Shown here piece by piece: positions 50,415 to 59,239 of a stretch of DNA of 64,000 bases. Within the stretch, counting starts at the first letter, position 1. Each line of letters begins with the position of its first letter. This DNA is from CAVDRM01 sp963626285 (GTDB lineage: Bacteria > Bacillota > Clostridia > Christensenellales > Aristaeellaceae). Both the position numbers and the translations under genes were made by a program. The notes beneath the pieces were generated by a model. It was not told where the DNA came from, ran no database searches, and saw nothing but the letters and a program-made list of their open reading frames with translations. The DNA is taken from assembly GCA_963626285.1 (NCBI GenBank), contig CAVFWQ010000003.1:1-64000 (forward strand), in the 5' to 3' direction.

Positions 50415-51920
50415 ATGGCGCACTATTATCAGGAGCCGAGCCACACCTTCAGTGAATACCTGCTGATTCCCGGCTACACGGACGAACACTGCATCCCGTC
50501 CAATGTATCGCTGCGCACAGCGCTGACCAAATACAGAAAAGGCGAGGAAGAGCCGGCTATCTCGCTGAATATCCCGCTGGTAAGCGCCATTATGCAGTCC
50601 GTTTCGGACGATAAATTAGCCATCGCCTTGGCCAAGGAAGGCGGCCTTTCCTTTATATACGGTGCGCAGTCCATCGAATCCGAGGCCGCTATGGTGGCGC
50701 GGGTCAAAAATTATAAGGCGGGCTTTGTCGTTTCCGCCAGCAACCTGACCCCGCAGAACACCTTGGCGGATGTTTTGGAATTGAAGGCGCGGAACGGTTT
50801 TTCCACCGTTGCCATCACCGAGGACGGCACGGCGACGGGCAGGCTGCTGGGCATCGTTTCCAGCCGCGATTACCGCGTCAGCCGCATGAGCCCCAACGAC
50901 AAGGTGGAGACCTTCATGACCCCGCTGAAGAAGCTGATTACAGCCCCGGCGGAGACCACCCTGAAGGCCGCGAACGACATCATTTGGGAGCATAAGCTCA
51001 ATTCCCTGCCCATCGTGGACAAGGACGGGCGGCTCATGTATTTCGTCTTCCGCAAGGACTATGCCTCGCACAAGGAAAACCCGCTGGAGCTGCTGGATGC
51101 CAAGAAGCGCTTCTTGGTCGGCGCGGGCATCAATTCCCGCGACTACGAGGAGCGCATTCCTGCGCTGCTGGAAGCGGGCGCCGACGTTCTGTGCATCGAC
51201 TCCTCCGAGGGCTATACCTGCTGGCAGGAAAAGACCATCCGCTGGGTGCGCGAAAAGTACGGCGACAGTGTGAAAATCGGCGCCGGCAATGTGGTGGACA
51301 GGGACGGCTTCCTGTTCTTGGCCAAGGCCGGCGCGGACTTCGTGAAAATCGGCATCGGCGGCGGCTCAATCTGCATCACCCGCGAGACCAAGGGCATCGG
51401 CCGCGGGCAGGCGACGGCGGTCATCGAAGTGTCTGCGGCGCGGGACGAATACTTCCGCGAGACGGGCATCTACATCCCCATCTGCTCGGACGGCGGCATC
51501 GTGCATGACTACCACATGACCTTGGCGCTGGCCATGGGCGCGGACTTCCTTATGCTGGGGCGCTATTTCGCCCGCTTTGACGAAAGCCCGACCGACAAGG
51601 TGATGATAAACGGCGTATACATGAAAGAATATTGGGGCGAAGGTTCAAACCGCGCCCGCAACTGGCAGCGCTACGATTTGGGCGGCGCGACCAAGCTGTC
51701 CTTTGAGGAGGGCGTGGATTCCTATGTCACCTATGCGGGCGCTCTGCATGACAATGTGGAGATAAGTCTTTACAAGGTAAAAAGCACCATGTGCAATGTG
51801 GGCGTGACCAATTTGGAGGATTTACGCGCGCAGGCGCGGCTGACGCTGGTGTCGTCCACCTCCATCGTTGAGGGTGGCTATCACGATGTCACGCTGAGGT
51901 CTTCCCAGCAGATAAAATAA
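50415..51920 (+). CDS. guaB: Inosine-5'-monophosphate dehydrogenase
   Basis: GuaB oxidises IMP to XMP with NAD, the first step towards GMP. The 501-residue protein has the TIM barrel interrupted by two CBS modules (about residues 105-225), the catalytic Cys320 in GIGGGSICITRE, the substrate loop CSDGGI and the flap region around YWGEGSNRARNWQRY, whose sequence is unusual and closer to a divergent IMPDH branch found in some Clostridia. The ATG at 50415 is eight bases behind AAGGAGG. Confidence 0.93.
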   Translation: MAHYYQEPSHTFSEYLLIPGYTDEHCIPSNVSLRTALTKYRKGEEEPAISLNIPLVSAIMQSVSDDKLAIALAKEGGLSFIYGAQSIESEAAMVARVKNYKAGFVVSASNLTPQNTLADVLELKARNGFSTVAITEDGTATGRLLGIVSSRDYRVSRMSPNDKVETFMTPLKKLITAPAETTLKAANDIIWEHKLNSLPIVDKDGRLMYFVFRKDYASHKENPLELLDAKKRFLVGAGINSRDYEERIPALLEAGADVLCIDSSEGYTCWQEKTIRWVREKYGDSVKIGAGNVVDRDGFLFLAKAGADFVKIGIGGGSICITRETKGIGRGQATAVIEVSAARDEYFRETGIYIPICSDGGIVHDYHMTLALAMGADFLMLGRYFARFDESPTDKVMINGVYMKEYWGEGSNRARNWQRYDLGGATKLSFEEGVDSYVTYAGALHDNVEISLYKVKSTMCNVGVTNLEDLRAQARLTLVSSTSIVEGGYHDVTLRSSQQIK

Positions 51921-52089
51921 CGGCGGCGCACTTTTGGAAAAGGTTCGATACGGGGTTTTCAATTTGCGTATTTTTCGATGAAGGCTCCAAAATCCGCCGG
52001 AAACAAAAACGCTTTCCGAATCGGGAACGATTCTTATAGGCAGGGAGTTTTTCCTCTTTCATATATTCTTTGAGATTTTCGGTACTTGA

Positions 52090-52123
52090 ACGGAGCCGTT
52101 TTTCGTAAGGCGGCTCCGTTTTT
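52090..52123 (+). terminator. Terminator after guaB
   Basis: ACGGAGCCG pairs with CGGCTCCGT (52090-52098/52111-52119) and is followed by five T residues. It ends only 24 bases before the helicase start. Confidence 0.85.
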
Positions 52124-52146
52124 CAAAAGAAAGGACGGTGCGCGGC

Positions 52147-54402
52147 ATGACGCTCATGCAGCTTTTGGAGCAATTAAAAAATGACAGGGCGTTCATGGAA
52201 AACGTGAGCGCATGGCGGACGATACCCGCCCGTCCCGCACGGTACGCGCCGTTCCCAAGCAGCTTGGACAGGCGCATTGTCCCCGCGCTTGCCCGGCACG
52301 GCATTCACGAAATGTATACGCATCAGGCGTGGTGCTTTGAGGAGATAACGCAGGGCATGGATATCTGCGTGGTCACGCCGACCGCCTCCGGCAAAACGCT
52401 GTGCTACAACCTGCCCGTGTTGAACGAAATTCTCAAAAATCCCGATGCCCGGGCGCTCTATCTGTTCCCGACCAAGGCGCTGTCCGCCGACCAGGTGAGC
52501 GAATTATATGAGCTGATTGAGCTTATCGGCGCGGACATCAAAACCTACACCTATGACGGCGATACGCCGGGCGCGGCGCGCCGCGCCGTGCGGCAGGCCG
52601 GTCATGTGGTGGTCACCAACCCCGATATGCTGCACAGCGGCATCCTGCCGCACCACACCAAGTGGGTGAAGCTCTTTGAAAATCTGCGCTTTATCGTCAT
52701 TGACGAGATCCACACCTACCGCGGCGTGTTCGGCAGCAATCTGGCGAATGTGCTTCGGCGGCTGCTGCGCCTGTGCGCCTTTTACGGCAGCCATCCGCAG
52801 TTCATTCTCTGCTCCGCCACCATCAAAAACCCCGATGAGCTGGCGCGGACGCTGATTGGCCGCCCCGTCACCGTGATTGACGAAAACGGCGCGCCCTCCG
52901 GCGAACGCCATGTGATATTCTATAATCCTCCGGTCGTCAATCGGCAGCTCGGCATCCGCAAAAGCGTACTGTCAGAGACCCGCGCCATTTCGTCTCTGCT
53001 GGTTCAAAACGGCATTCAGACCATCGTGTTCGGCAAGAGCCGTTTGCAGGTGGAGGTGCTGACGCGGCAGCTCAAAGAATTAGTCAAAGACCCGCTGGGG
53101 CAGTCCGGCAGCGTGCGCGGCTATCGCGGGGGCTATCTGCCCAGCGAGCGGCGCGAGATAGAACAGGGGCTTCGGGCAGGCAGGATCGACGCTGTCGTTT
53201 CCACCAACGCGTTGGAATTAGGTATTGATATAGGCGCGCTGGAGGCCTGCGTTCTCTGCGGCTATCCCGGCACGATTGCCAGTACATGGCAGCAGGCGGG
53301 ACGCGCCGGACGGCGGCACGGTGTCAGCCTGACCGTGCTGGTCGCCTCATCGAATGCGCTTGACCAGTTCATCGTCTCTCATCCAGACTATTTTTTCGGG
53401 CAAAGCCCCGAAAATGCCCTGCTCAACCCCGACAACCTCTATATTCTGCTCAACCACCTCAAGTGCGCCGCCTATGAGCTGCCGTTCAGGGAGGGCGAGC
53501 GCTTCGGCAATGCAGCCGGAACACAGGAAATGCTGGACTATCTCTGCGATGCGGATATCCTGCGCTTTGTGGGCGGCACCTACCACTGGATGGCCGAGGA
53601 GTTTCCGGCGGGCGAAATCTCCCTGCGCACCGCCATGACGGAAAATTTTCTCATCATGGACATCACCGACCCCGACCGTATCCGCATGGTCGGCGAGATG
53701 GATCGTTTCACCGCGCCCATGCTCCTGCACGAAAACGCCGTTTATATGCACGAGGGCACGACCTATCAGGTGGAAAAGCTGGACTTTGACGCCTGCAAAG
53801 CCTTCATCCGCAAGGTCAATGTGGACTATTACACGGACGCAGATCTGAATGTTTCGCTGAGTCTTCTGGACGTGACCGAGGAAAAGGAAAACGCGGCCTT
53901 GGGCGAAATCAAGGTGACGGCGCTGGTGCGGATGTTCAAAAAAATGCGCTTTGAGAACAATGAAAATGTGGGCTTCGGCCCCGTCATGCTGCCGGAAACG
54001 GAGATGCACACCACGGCAGTCTGGTGGACGCTGCCGGACGGCATCACGAGCCGGTACGGGCGGGATGATTTGCAGAACGGGATGCTGGGGCTGGCAAACC
54101 TCCTGCGCATTGCCGCCCCGCTCAACCTCATGTGTTCTCCGCGGGACATTGCCGTATGCTATCAGGTCAAATGTCCGTTCACCGATAAGCCGACCCTGAT
54201 TTTATATGACAACTGTCCGGGCGGCGTTGGGCTGGCGGAGAAGGCCTTCCGAATGCGCGATATTCTGCTGCACGAGGCGCTGACGCTGGTCAAGGGCTGC
54301 GCCTGCGAAAACGGCTGCCCCTCCTGTGTCGGACCCGTGGGCGAAATCGGCTTGACCGGCAAGCAAATGGCAGCTTCTTTGATAGGAGAGATGCTCAAAT
54401 GA
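52147..54402 (+). CDS. MrfA/YprA-type DEAH helicase with zinc-binding DUF1998 domain
   Basis: The 751-residue superfamily 2 helicase has Walker A in PTASGKTLCYN, a DEIH box (VIDEIHTYRG), motif III SATI and motif VI QQAGRAGRR, then a C-terminal DUF1998 region with a four-Cys zinc site in CACENGCPSCVG. This is the plan of MrfA, which with the nuclease MrfB repairs mitomycin-type DNA damage in Bacillus. No mrfB homologue is adjacent; the next gene is an aldehyde dehydrogenase. The ATG at 52147 is nine bases behind GAAAGGA; a GTG three codons upstream is too close. Confidence 0.9.
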   Translation: MTLMQLLEQLKNDRAFMENVSAWRTIPARPARYAPFPSSLDRRIVPALARHGIHEMYTHQAWCFEEITQGMDICVVTPTASGKTLCYNLPVLNEILKNPDARALYLFPTKALSADQVSELYELIELIGADIKTYTYDGDTPGAARRAVRQAGHVVVTNPDMLHSGILPHHTKWVKLFENLRFIVIDEIHTYRGVFGSNLANVLRRLLRLCAFYGSHPQFILCSATIKNPDELARTLIGRPVTVIDENGAPSGERHVIFYNPPVVNRQLGIRKSVLSETRAISSLLVQNGIQTIVFGKSRLQVEVLTRQLKELVKDPLGQSGSVRGYRGGYLPSERREIEQGLRAGRIDAVVSTNALELGIDIGALEACVLCGYPGTIASTWQQAGRAGRRHGVSLTVLVASSNALDQFIVSHPDYFFGQSPENALLNPDNLYILLNHLKCAAYELPFREGERFGNAAGTQEMLDYLCDADILRFVGGTYHWMAEEFPAGEISLRTAMTENFLIMDITDPDRIRMVGEMDRFTAPMLLHENAVYMHEGTTYQVEKLDFDACKAFIRKVNVDYYTDADLNVSLSLLDVTEEKENAALGEIKVTALVRMFKKMRFENNENVGFGPVMLPETEMHTTAVWWTLPDGITSRYGRDDLQNGMLGLANLLRIAAPLNLMCSPRDIAVCYQVKCPFTDKPTLILYDNCPGGVGLAEKAFRMRDILLHEALTLVKGCACENGCPSCVGPVGEIGLTGKQMAASLIGEMLK

Positions 54403-55760
54403 CCATTCATGAAATGGTGAAAATGCAGCGGGAGGCGTATGCATCCGCTCCGCCTCCCACCTACAGGGAGCGCATGGCGGCGCTGTGTGCGCTGCGGACG
54501 GCCATCGAAAAAAACGAGGCCGCCGTGCTGGATGCGCTCAAGAAGGACTTGAACAAGACGGCGCATGAGGCGTACATGACCGAAATCGGCATGGTGCTGT
54601 CGGAAATCACGGACGCGCAGCGGCATTTGAAGCGCTGGATGCGCCCGATGCGCAAAGCCCCGTCCGTCGGACAGATTCCCGCTCAGGCAAGGATGTACAA
54701 AGAGCCCTACGGCGTGGTGCTTATCATGGCGCCGTGGAATTATCCGTTTCAGCTCTCCCTATCGCCGCTGGTCGGCGCGCTGGCGGCGGGCAACCGCTGC
54801 ATCGTCAAGCCCAGCAACTATGCGCCGGAGACCGCCTCGATCCTGTCGAAAATCATAACGGAAGCGTTTGAACCCTCGCTCGTGTCCGTTGTGCTGGGCG
54901 GCCGCGCCGAAAACAGCAGCCTCTTGGACGAAAAATTTGATTATATTTTCTTTACGGGCGGCGTGACGGTCGGCCGCCTGGTGCTGGAAAAGGCCGCGCA
55001 GCATGTGACGCCCGTTACCTTGGAACTGGGCGGCAAAAGCCCCGTTATCGTGGAGAAAACGGCGGACATCGCCCTGGCCGCCAAGCGCATCGCCTTCGGT
55101 AAATGCCTGAACAGCGGACAGACCTGCGTTGCGCCGGACTATTGTCTGGCAGACGAAAGCATCAAGGACGAGCTTTTGAAGGCGCTGGCCGCGCAGATGC
55201 GGGAAATGTTCGGCGATGCGCTGCATAACGATGCATGGCCGCGCATGGTGAACGAAAAGCACTATCGGCGCGTGCTGGGGCTGATTGAGAATCAAACCGT
55301 TTATTACGGCGGTCACGGCGCGGACGGGCGCATTGAGCCGACTGTTTTGACGGACGTATCGCCGGATTCTCCCGTTATGCGGGAGGAGATTTTCGGTCCT
55401 GTCCTGCCCGTCCTGACCTATACGAGCCTCGACCAAGCCGTGCGTTTCATCCGTGAGCGCGAAAAGCCGCTTGCGCTGTACCTGTTCACGAAGGATAAGG
55501 CCGTGCAGGAAAAGATCCTGTCCGATGTGTCCTTCGGCGGCGGCTGCATCAATGATACCATCATCCACCTTGCTTCGTCGGGAGTTCCCTTCGGCGGGGT
55601 CGGGCAGAGCGGCATGGGGCGGTATCACGGTAAATCTTCCTTTGACACCTTCACGCACGAAAAAACGGTCGTCAAAAAATGCGGCGCGTTCTGTATGCCG
55701 CTGATGTACCCGCCGTTCACGGAGCAGAAGCTGAACTTATTAAAAAAGGTTTTGAAATAA
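54399..55760 (+). CDS. NAD(P)-dependent aldehyde dehydrogenase (class 3-like)
   Basis: The 453-residue protein is a short-form aldehyde dehydrogenase like YwdH/AlkH: it has APWNYPFQL, the catalytic Glu in LELGGKSP, the nucleophile Cys243 in NSGQTCVAP and the FFTGGVTVGRLV nucleotide loop. It probably oxidises fatty or aromatic aldehydes. Its ATG overlaps the helicase stop (ATGA), so the two are co-expressed, though no mechanistic link is known. Confidence 0.92.
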   Translation: MTIHEMVKMQREAYASAPPPTYRERMAALCALRTAIEKNEAAVLDALKKDLNKTAHEAYMTEIGMVLSEITDAQRHLKRWMRPMRKAPSVGQIPAQARMYKEPYGVVLIMAPWNYPFQLSLSPLVGALAAGNRCIVKPSNYAPETASILSKIITEAFEPSLVSVVLGGRAENSSLLDEKFDYIFFTGGVTVGRLVLEKAAQHVTPVTLELGGKSPVIVEKTADIALAAKRIAFGKCLNSGQTCVAPDYCLADESIKDELLKALAAQMREMFGDALHNDAWPRMVNEKHYRRVLGLIENQTVYYGGHGADGRIEPTVLTDVSPDSPVMREEIFGPVLPVLTYTSLDQAVRFIREREKPLALYLFTKDKAVQEKILSDVSFGGGCINDTIIHLASSGVPFGGVGQSGMGRYHGKSSFDTFTHEKTVVKKCGAFCMPLMYPPFTEQKLNLLKKVLK

Positions 55761-55846
55761 TACGATTTTTCCTCTGAAGCATAGACAAAAATCACCTGAA
55801 GATGTTATGATGCGCAGGGGGAAAAGTATCATGCAGAGGTGAGAAG

Positions 55847-56581
55847 ATGCCCAGCCTTCAGGCGTATGACAGAACGCTGGATTATTCCTACGCGCCGGGA
55901 ATGTTCCCGTCGATGGAGGCGCTGCTGCACGCGCCCGGCAGGGTGCGCCGCCTGCTTTTGTCTTCCCGTGCCGAGGGGACGGAGGGGGCGCAGAAGCTGC
56001 GGGCGCTGTGTGAGAAGCAGCACATCCGTGTGGAAATCGCGGACAAGGCGCTTTCCCGCCTGTCCGCCAAGGAAAACTGCTTTGCCGCCGCCGTGTTTGA
56101 AAAGGAACAGTCCCGCTTGCGGGCAGGCGCACACATCGTGCTGCACCATCCGGCAGACACGGGCAACCTTGGCACGATTCTGCGCACGGCGCTCGGCATG
56201 GGCTACTTGGACATTGCGGTCATCCGTCCGGCGGCGGATGTGTTTGACCCGCACGTCGTCCGTGCCTCGATGGGCGCTCTCTTTTCCCTGCGCATCCGCG
56301 AATACGATGATTTTGAGGACTACCGCGCCGAATTTCCCGACCAGGCGATGTTTCCCTTCATGCTGAACGGCTCGACGGATTTGGAAAAGGCCGTACAAAC
56401 AGCCCGTGCACCGCTGTCCCTGATTTTCGGCAACGAGGGCGCAGGCCTGCCCAAGGAATTTGCTTTGACGGGCTGCCCTGTCCGCATCGCGCACAGTGCC
56501 GATATCGACTCCTTAAATCTCTCTGTTGCCGCAGCGATCGGTATGTATAAATTTAGAAAGGCGATGGATTATCATGGATAA
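55847..56581 (+). CDS. TrmH/SpoU-family RNA 2'-O-methyltransferase
   Basis: The 244-residue protein has an N-terminal substrate-binding domain and a C-terminal SPOUT domain with the three knot motifs: NLGTILRTALGMG, IFGNEGAGLP and SLNLSVAAAIGMYKF. It probably methylates a ribose in tRNA or rRNA using SAM; the exact target cannot be told. A GAGGTGAGAAG site precedes the ATG, and its 3' end overlaps the next gene by eight bases. Confidence 0.9.
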   Translation: MPSLQAYDRTLDYSYAPGMFPSMEALLHAPGRVRRLLLSSRAEGTEGAQKLRALCEKQHIRVEIADKALSRLSAKENCFAAAVFEKEQSRLRAGAHIVLHHPADTGNLGTILRTALGMGYLDIAVIRPAADVFDPHVVRASMGALFSLRIREYDDFEDYRAEFPDQAMFPFMLNGSTDLEKAVQTARAPLSLIFGNEGAGLPKEFALTGCPVRIAHSADIDSLNLSVAAAIGMYKFRKAMDYHG

Positions 56582-57116
56582 AGCATCTGTTCAGCAGGCG
56601 CTGCTTGCGGCGCTGGAATGTCTTGCGCCGCATGTGGAAAAAGGCGGTGAAATCGTCCTGGGCTGCTCCACCAGCGAAATTACCGGCGGGCAGATTGGGC
56701 ATCAGAGCGCGCCGGAGGTGGGCGAATGGGTGGCGGAGGCGATGATCTCCTTCTGCCGGACGCATGGCTTTGCGTCCGTGTTTCAGTGCTGCGAGCATTT
56801 GAATCGCGCCCTCGTTATGGAAAAGGATGAGGCGTTGAAGCGCGGCTATACCCGTGTCTGCGCGGTGCCTCAGCCCAAGGCGGGCGGCTCCGTCCCCGCC
56901 GCGGCATGGAAGATGCTCTCCTGCCCCGCGCTGGTCATGCACGCTCAGGCCGATGCCGGCCTTGATGTCGGCGATACCTTGATTGGAATGCATCTGCGTC
57001 CCGTGGCCGTCCCCCTGCGCGGCGATGTCAGGCAGGTCGGTCACGCCAACCTCGTCATGGCCTATACCCGCCTCCCGTTCATCGGCGGCAGCCGGGCAGT
57101 GTATACGCAAACGTAA
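56574..57116 (+). CDS. UPF0340 (YwlG, DUF436) family protein
   Basis: The 180-residue product has the family blocks GGEIVLGCSTSEITGGQIG, FQCCEHLNRALV, KAGGSVPAAAW and the ending DVRQVGHANLVMAYTRLPFIGG. The function of this conserved family is unknown. It overlaps the methyltransferase gene, which fixes the ATG at 56574. Confidence 0.93.
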   Translation: MDKASVQQALLAALECLAPHVEKGGEIVLGCSTSEITGGQIGHQSAPEVGEWVAEAMISFCRTHGFASVFQCCEHLNRALVMEKDEALKRGYTRVCAVPQPKAGGSVPAAAWKMLSCPALVMHAQADAGLDVGDTLIGMHLRPVAVPLRGDVRQVGHANLVMAYTRLPFIGGSRAVYTQT

Positions 57117-57134
57117 GCGAAAGGAGAAAGAGCC

Positions 57135-57782
57135 GTGCAGTACCGCCGCCTTGATTTGTCCGCCGAACCGCGGCACGAGCATTTTGCATATTTCAATTCC
57201 ATGGCAGACCCTTATGTCGGCCTGACCATGCAGGTGGATATCACTGCGTTTCTTGCCGCCGTCAAAGCATCCGAAAAGCCGTTTTTTCTGAGCTTTCTTT
57301 ATTGCCTCGGCAGCGCGGCGAATGCCGTTGCGGAGCTGCGTCGCAGGATTGCCGACGGCGGCGTCATCGAATTTGACATCTGCGACGCATCCTATACCGT
57401 CATGCGGGAAAACGGCACATACGGCTATGGCCGCGCGGCCTTCGACATGCCGTTTGAAGACTATCTCGCCGCGGCCGTGCCGCAGCATGAGCAGGCCAAG
57501 GCACACGCAACGATTGCAATGGATGAGGATGAGCCGAGCTTTCTTTTCGTTTCCTCCGTGCCCTGGCTGCATTACACCTCGCTTCGGCAGCCGACACCCG
57601 TTCCGGCGGATTCAAACCCGCGCATCACGTTCGGAAAATATGAAACGGAAAACGGGAAAACGCTCATTCCCGTGACGCTGCTGGCGAACCATGCCCTCGT
57701 TGACGGCCTGCATATCGCGCAGTTTTATTCCGCGCTCGATGCCCGGCTTGCCGCCGTTACGAAGGTATTGTCGGAACGATAA
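57135..57782 (+). CDS. CAT-like acetyltransferase
   Basis: The 215-residue protein has the length and fold of chloramphenicol acetyltransferase (trimeric, CoA-dependent). The catalytic-His motif reads NHALVDGLH instead of HHAxxDG, with the active His and Asp kept. The rest is divergent from known CAT resistance enzymes, so the acceptor may not be chloramphenicol. The start is a GTG eight bases after AAGGAG. It ends the plus-strand operon and is followed by a strong terminator. Confidence 0.8.
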   Translation: MQYRRLDLSAEPRHEHFAYFNSMADPYVGLTMQVDITAFLAAVKASEKPFFLSFLYCLGSAANAVAELRRRIADGGVIEFDICDASYTVMRENGTYGYGRAAFDMPFEDYLAAAVPQHEQAKAHATIAMDEDEPSFLFVSSVPWLHYTSLRQPTPVPADSNPRITFGKYETENGKTLIPVTLLANHALVDGLHIAQFYSALDARLAAVTKVLSER

Positions 57783-57792
57783 GTTTATAAAA

Positions 57793-57831
57793 CAAAATCC
57801 CACCGCAAGGCTGTCTTGCGGTGGGATTTTG
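57793..57831. terminator. Bidirectional terminator
   Basis: A perfect 17-base inverted repeat (CAAAATCCCACCGCAAG) around a five-base loop, with T-runs on both strands, ends the converging CAT-like and lctD transcripts. Confidence 0.93.
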
Positions 57832-57840
57832 CGTGTATTC

Positions 57841-59238
57841 TTATACCACTTTTCCGGGATTCAGAATGCCGTTGGGGTCGAAGGCCTGCTTGATGCCGCG
57901 CATAAGCCGAAGCTGCGTTTCGCCCAAGCTCTCTGCAAGGAAGGCGCGTTTGGCATGGCCGATGCCATGCTCGCCGGAAACCGCGCCGTTCAGCGCCGTC
58001 GCCGCATCGTACAGGGCGTCCATGACCTCGTGTACCCTGTCCTTCCACTCGGCATCGGGCAGGCCGTCCTGACAGGCGTAAATATGCAAATTGCCGTCGC
58101 CCGCATGACCGAAGGAGCAGATGCGGACGCCCGTTATCCTGCCGATTTCCACGCTCTTTTTAACGAAGGCGGCAATGCGGTCACGCGGCACGACCACATC
58201 ACACTCGTCCATGCTCGGCGTGCCGCCCTTGATGGCTTCCAAGAACGCGCCGCGGGCATTCCAGATGCTCTCCTTGCGCTCATCGGTGTCGGCCAGCAGC
58301 ACATCCTTTGCGCCAAGGCTTAAGCACAGGTCGGTCAGCGCGTCAATGGAGGGCTTCAGCGCGTCCGCGCTCGTGCCGTCCAAGCGCACCAAGAGGTATG
58401 CGTCCGCGCTGGTATCGGGGAACTGCTTGCCCAAGTACCTTTCGGCGCTGGCGATGACCTCGCGCTCCATGAACTCGACAGCCGTCGGCTCACACCCGCA
58501 GGACAGCACGGCAGGGACGGCCTCGATGCAGGCGTCCAAATCATCAAAGGGAATGAGCAGGCTTAAATTGGTCTTCGGTTCAGGGATGAGCTTGACCGTG
58601 AGCTTGGTGAGGAACGCCAGCGTTCCTTCGCTGCCCACCATGAGGTTGATCAGGCTGTAGCCGCTGGAGGTCTTGACATTCTTGCCGCCCAGTTCAATGA
58701 TGGAGCCGTCCGCCAAGACAACCTCCATGCCCAAGACATAGTTGCGGGTGACGCCGTAACGAACGGCGCGCATACCGCCAGCGTTCGTCATGGCATTTCC
58801 GCCCATCGTGGCGGTTTTTTCGCCGGGATCCGGCGGATAGAAAAGCCCCGTGCCTTCGAGCGACTTCGGAAATTCCATCAGCAGAACGCCCGGCTCGACG
58901 GTAGCGGTCATGTTCCTGGTATCCACCTCCAGCACCTTTTTCATCTTTTCGGTGGAAAGGACGATGCCGCCGTCGATGGCCACGCAGCCGCCGCACAAGC
59001 CCGTGCCTGCGCCGCGGGGGGTCACGGCGATGTTATGCTCGTTGCAATACTTCAGGGTCTTGCTGATTTCCCCGGTCGTCAGCGCCTGAAGCACCGCTTC
59101 GGGCAGGAAATGGCCGTACTCGGTCATTTCGTCATGGTCATAGTCGGTCGAAATCGCTTCGCCGCTGAAAACGCGGCCGGGCATCAGCGCCTCAAAGAAG
59201 GCAAGATCCCGCTGGTCGACTTTCTTGAACGGCTTCAT
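57841..59238 (-). CDS. lctD: FAD-linked D-lactate/glycolate dehydrogenase subunit
   Basis: The 465-residue flavoprotein has the VAO/PCMH FAD-binding fold (PRGAGTGLCGG) and the C-terminal catalytic block FGHAGDGNLHIY with SGEHGIGHAK. Together with the two Etf subunits encoded immediately upstream it matches the electron-confurcating lactate dehydrogenase of Acetobacterium, which uses reduced ferredoxin to help drive lactate oxidation by NAD. A glycolate or other 2-hydroxyacid substrate cannot be excluded. Start at 59238 is behind GGAGGG and just past the etfA stop. Confidence 0.88.
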   Translation of the reverse strand: MKPFKKVDQRDLAFFEALMPGRVFSGEAISTDYDHDEMTEYGHFLPEAVLQALTTGEISKTLKYCNEHNIAVTPRGAGTGLCGGCVAIDGGIVLSTEKMKKVLEVDTRNMTATVEPGVLLMEFPKSLEGTGLFYPPDPGEKTATMGGNAMTNAGGMRAVRYGVTRNYVLGMEVVLADGSIIELGGKNVKTSSGYSLINLMVGSEGTLAFLTKLTVKLIPEPKTNLSLLIPFDDLDACIEAVPAVLSCGCEPTAVEFMEREVIASAERYLGKQFPDTSADAYLLVRLDGTSADALKPSIDALTDLCLSLGAKDVLLADTDERKESIWNARGAFLEAIKGGTPSMDECDVVVPRDRIAAFVKKSVEIGRITGVRICSFGHAGDGNLHIYACQDGLPDAEWKDRVHEVMDALYDAATALNGAVSGEHGIGHAKRAFLAESLGETQLRLMRGIKQAFDPNGILNPGKVV

Positions 59239-59239
59239 G

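Noticed and set aside
57135..57782. Called as a chloramphenicol resistance gene
   Set aside because: Only the family fold and the His-Asp motif are visible; resistance cannot be claimed from this sequence.
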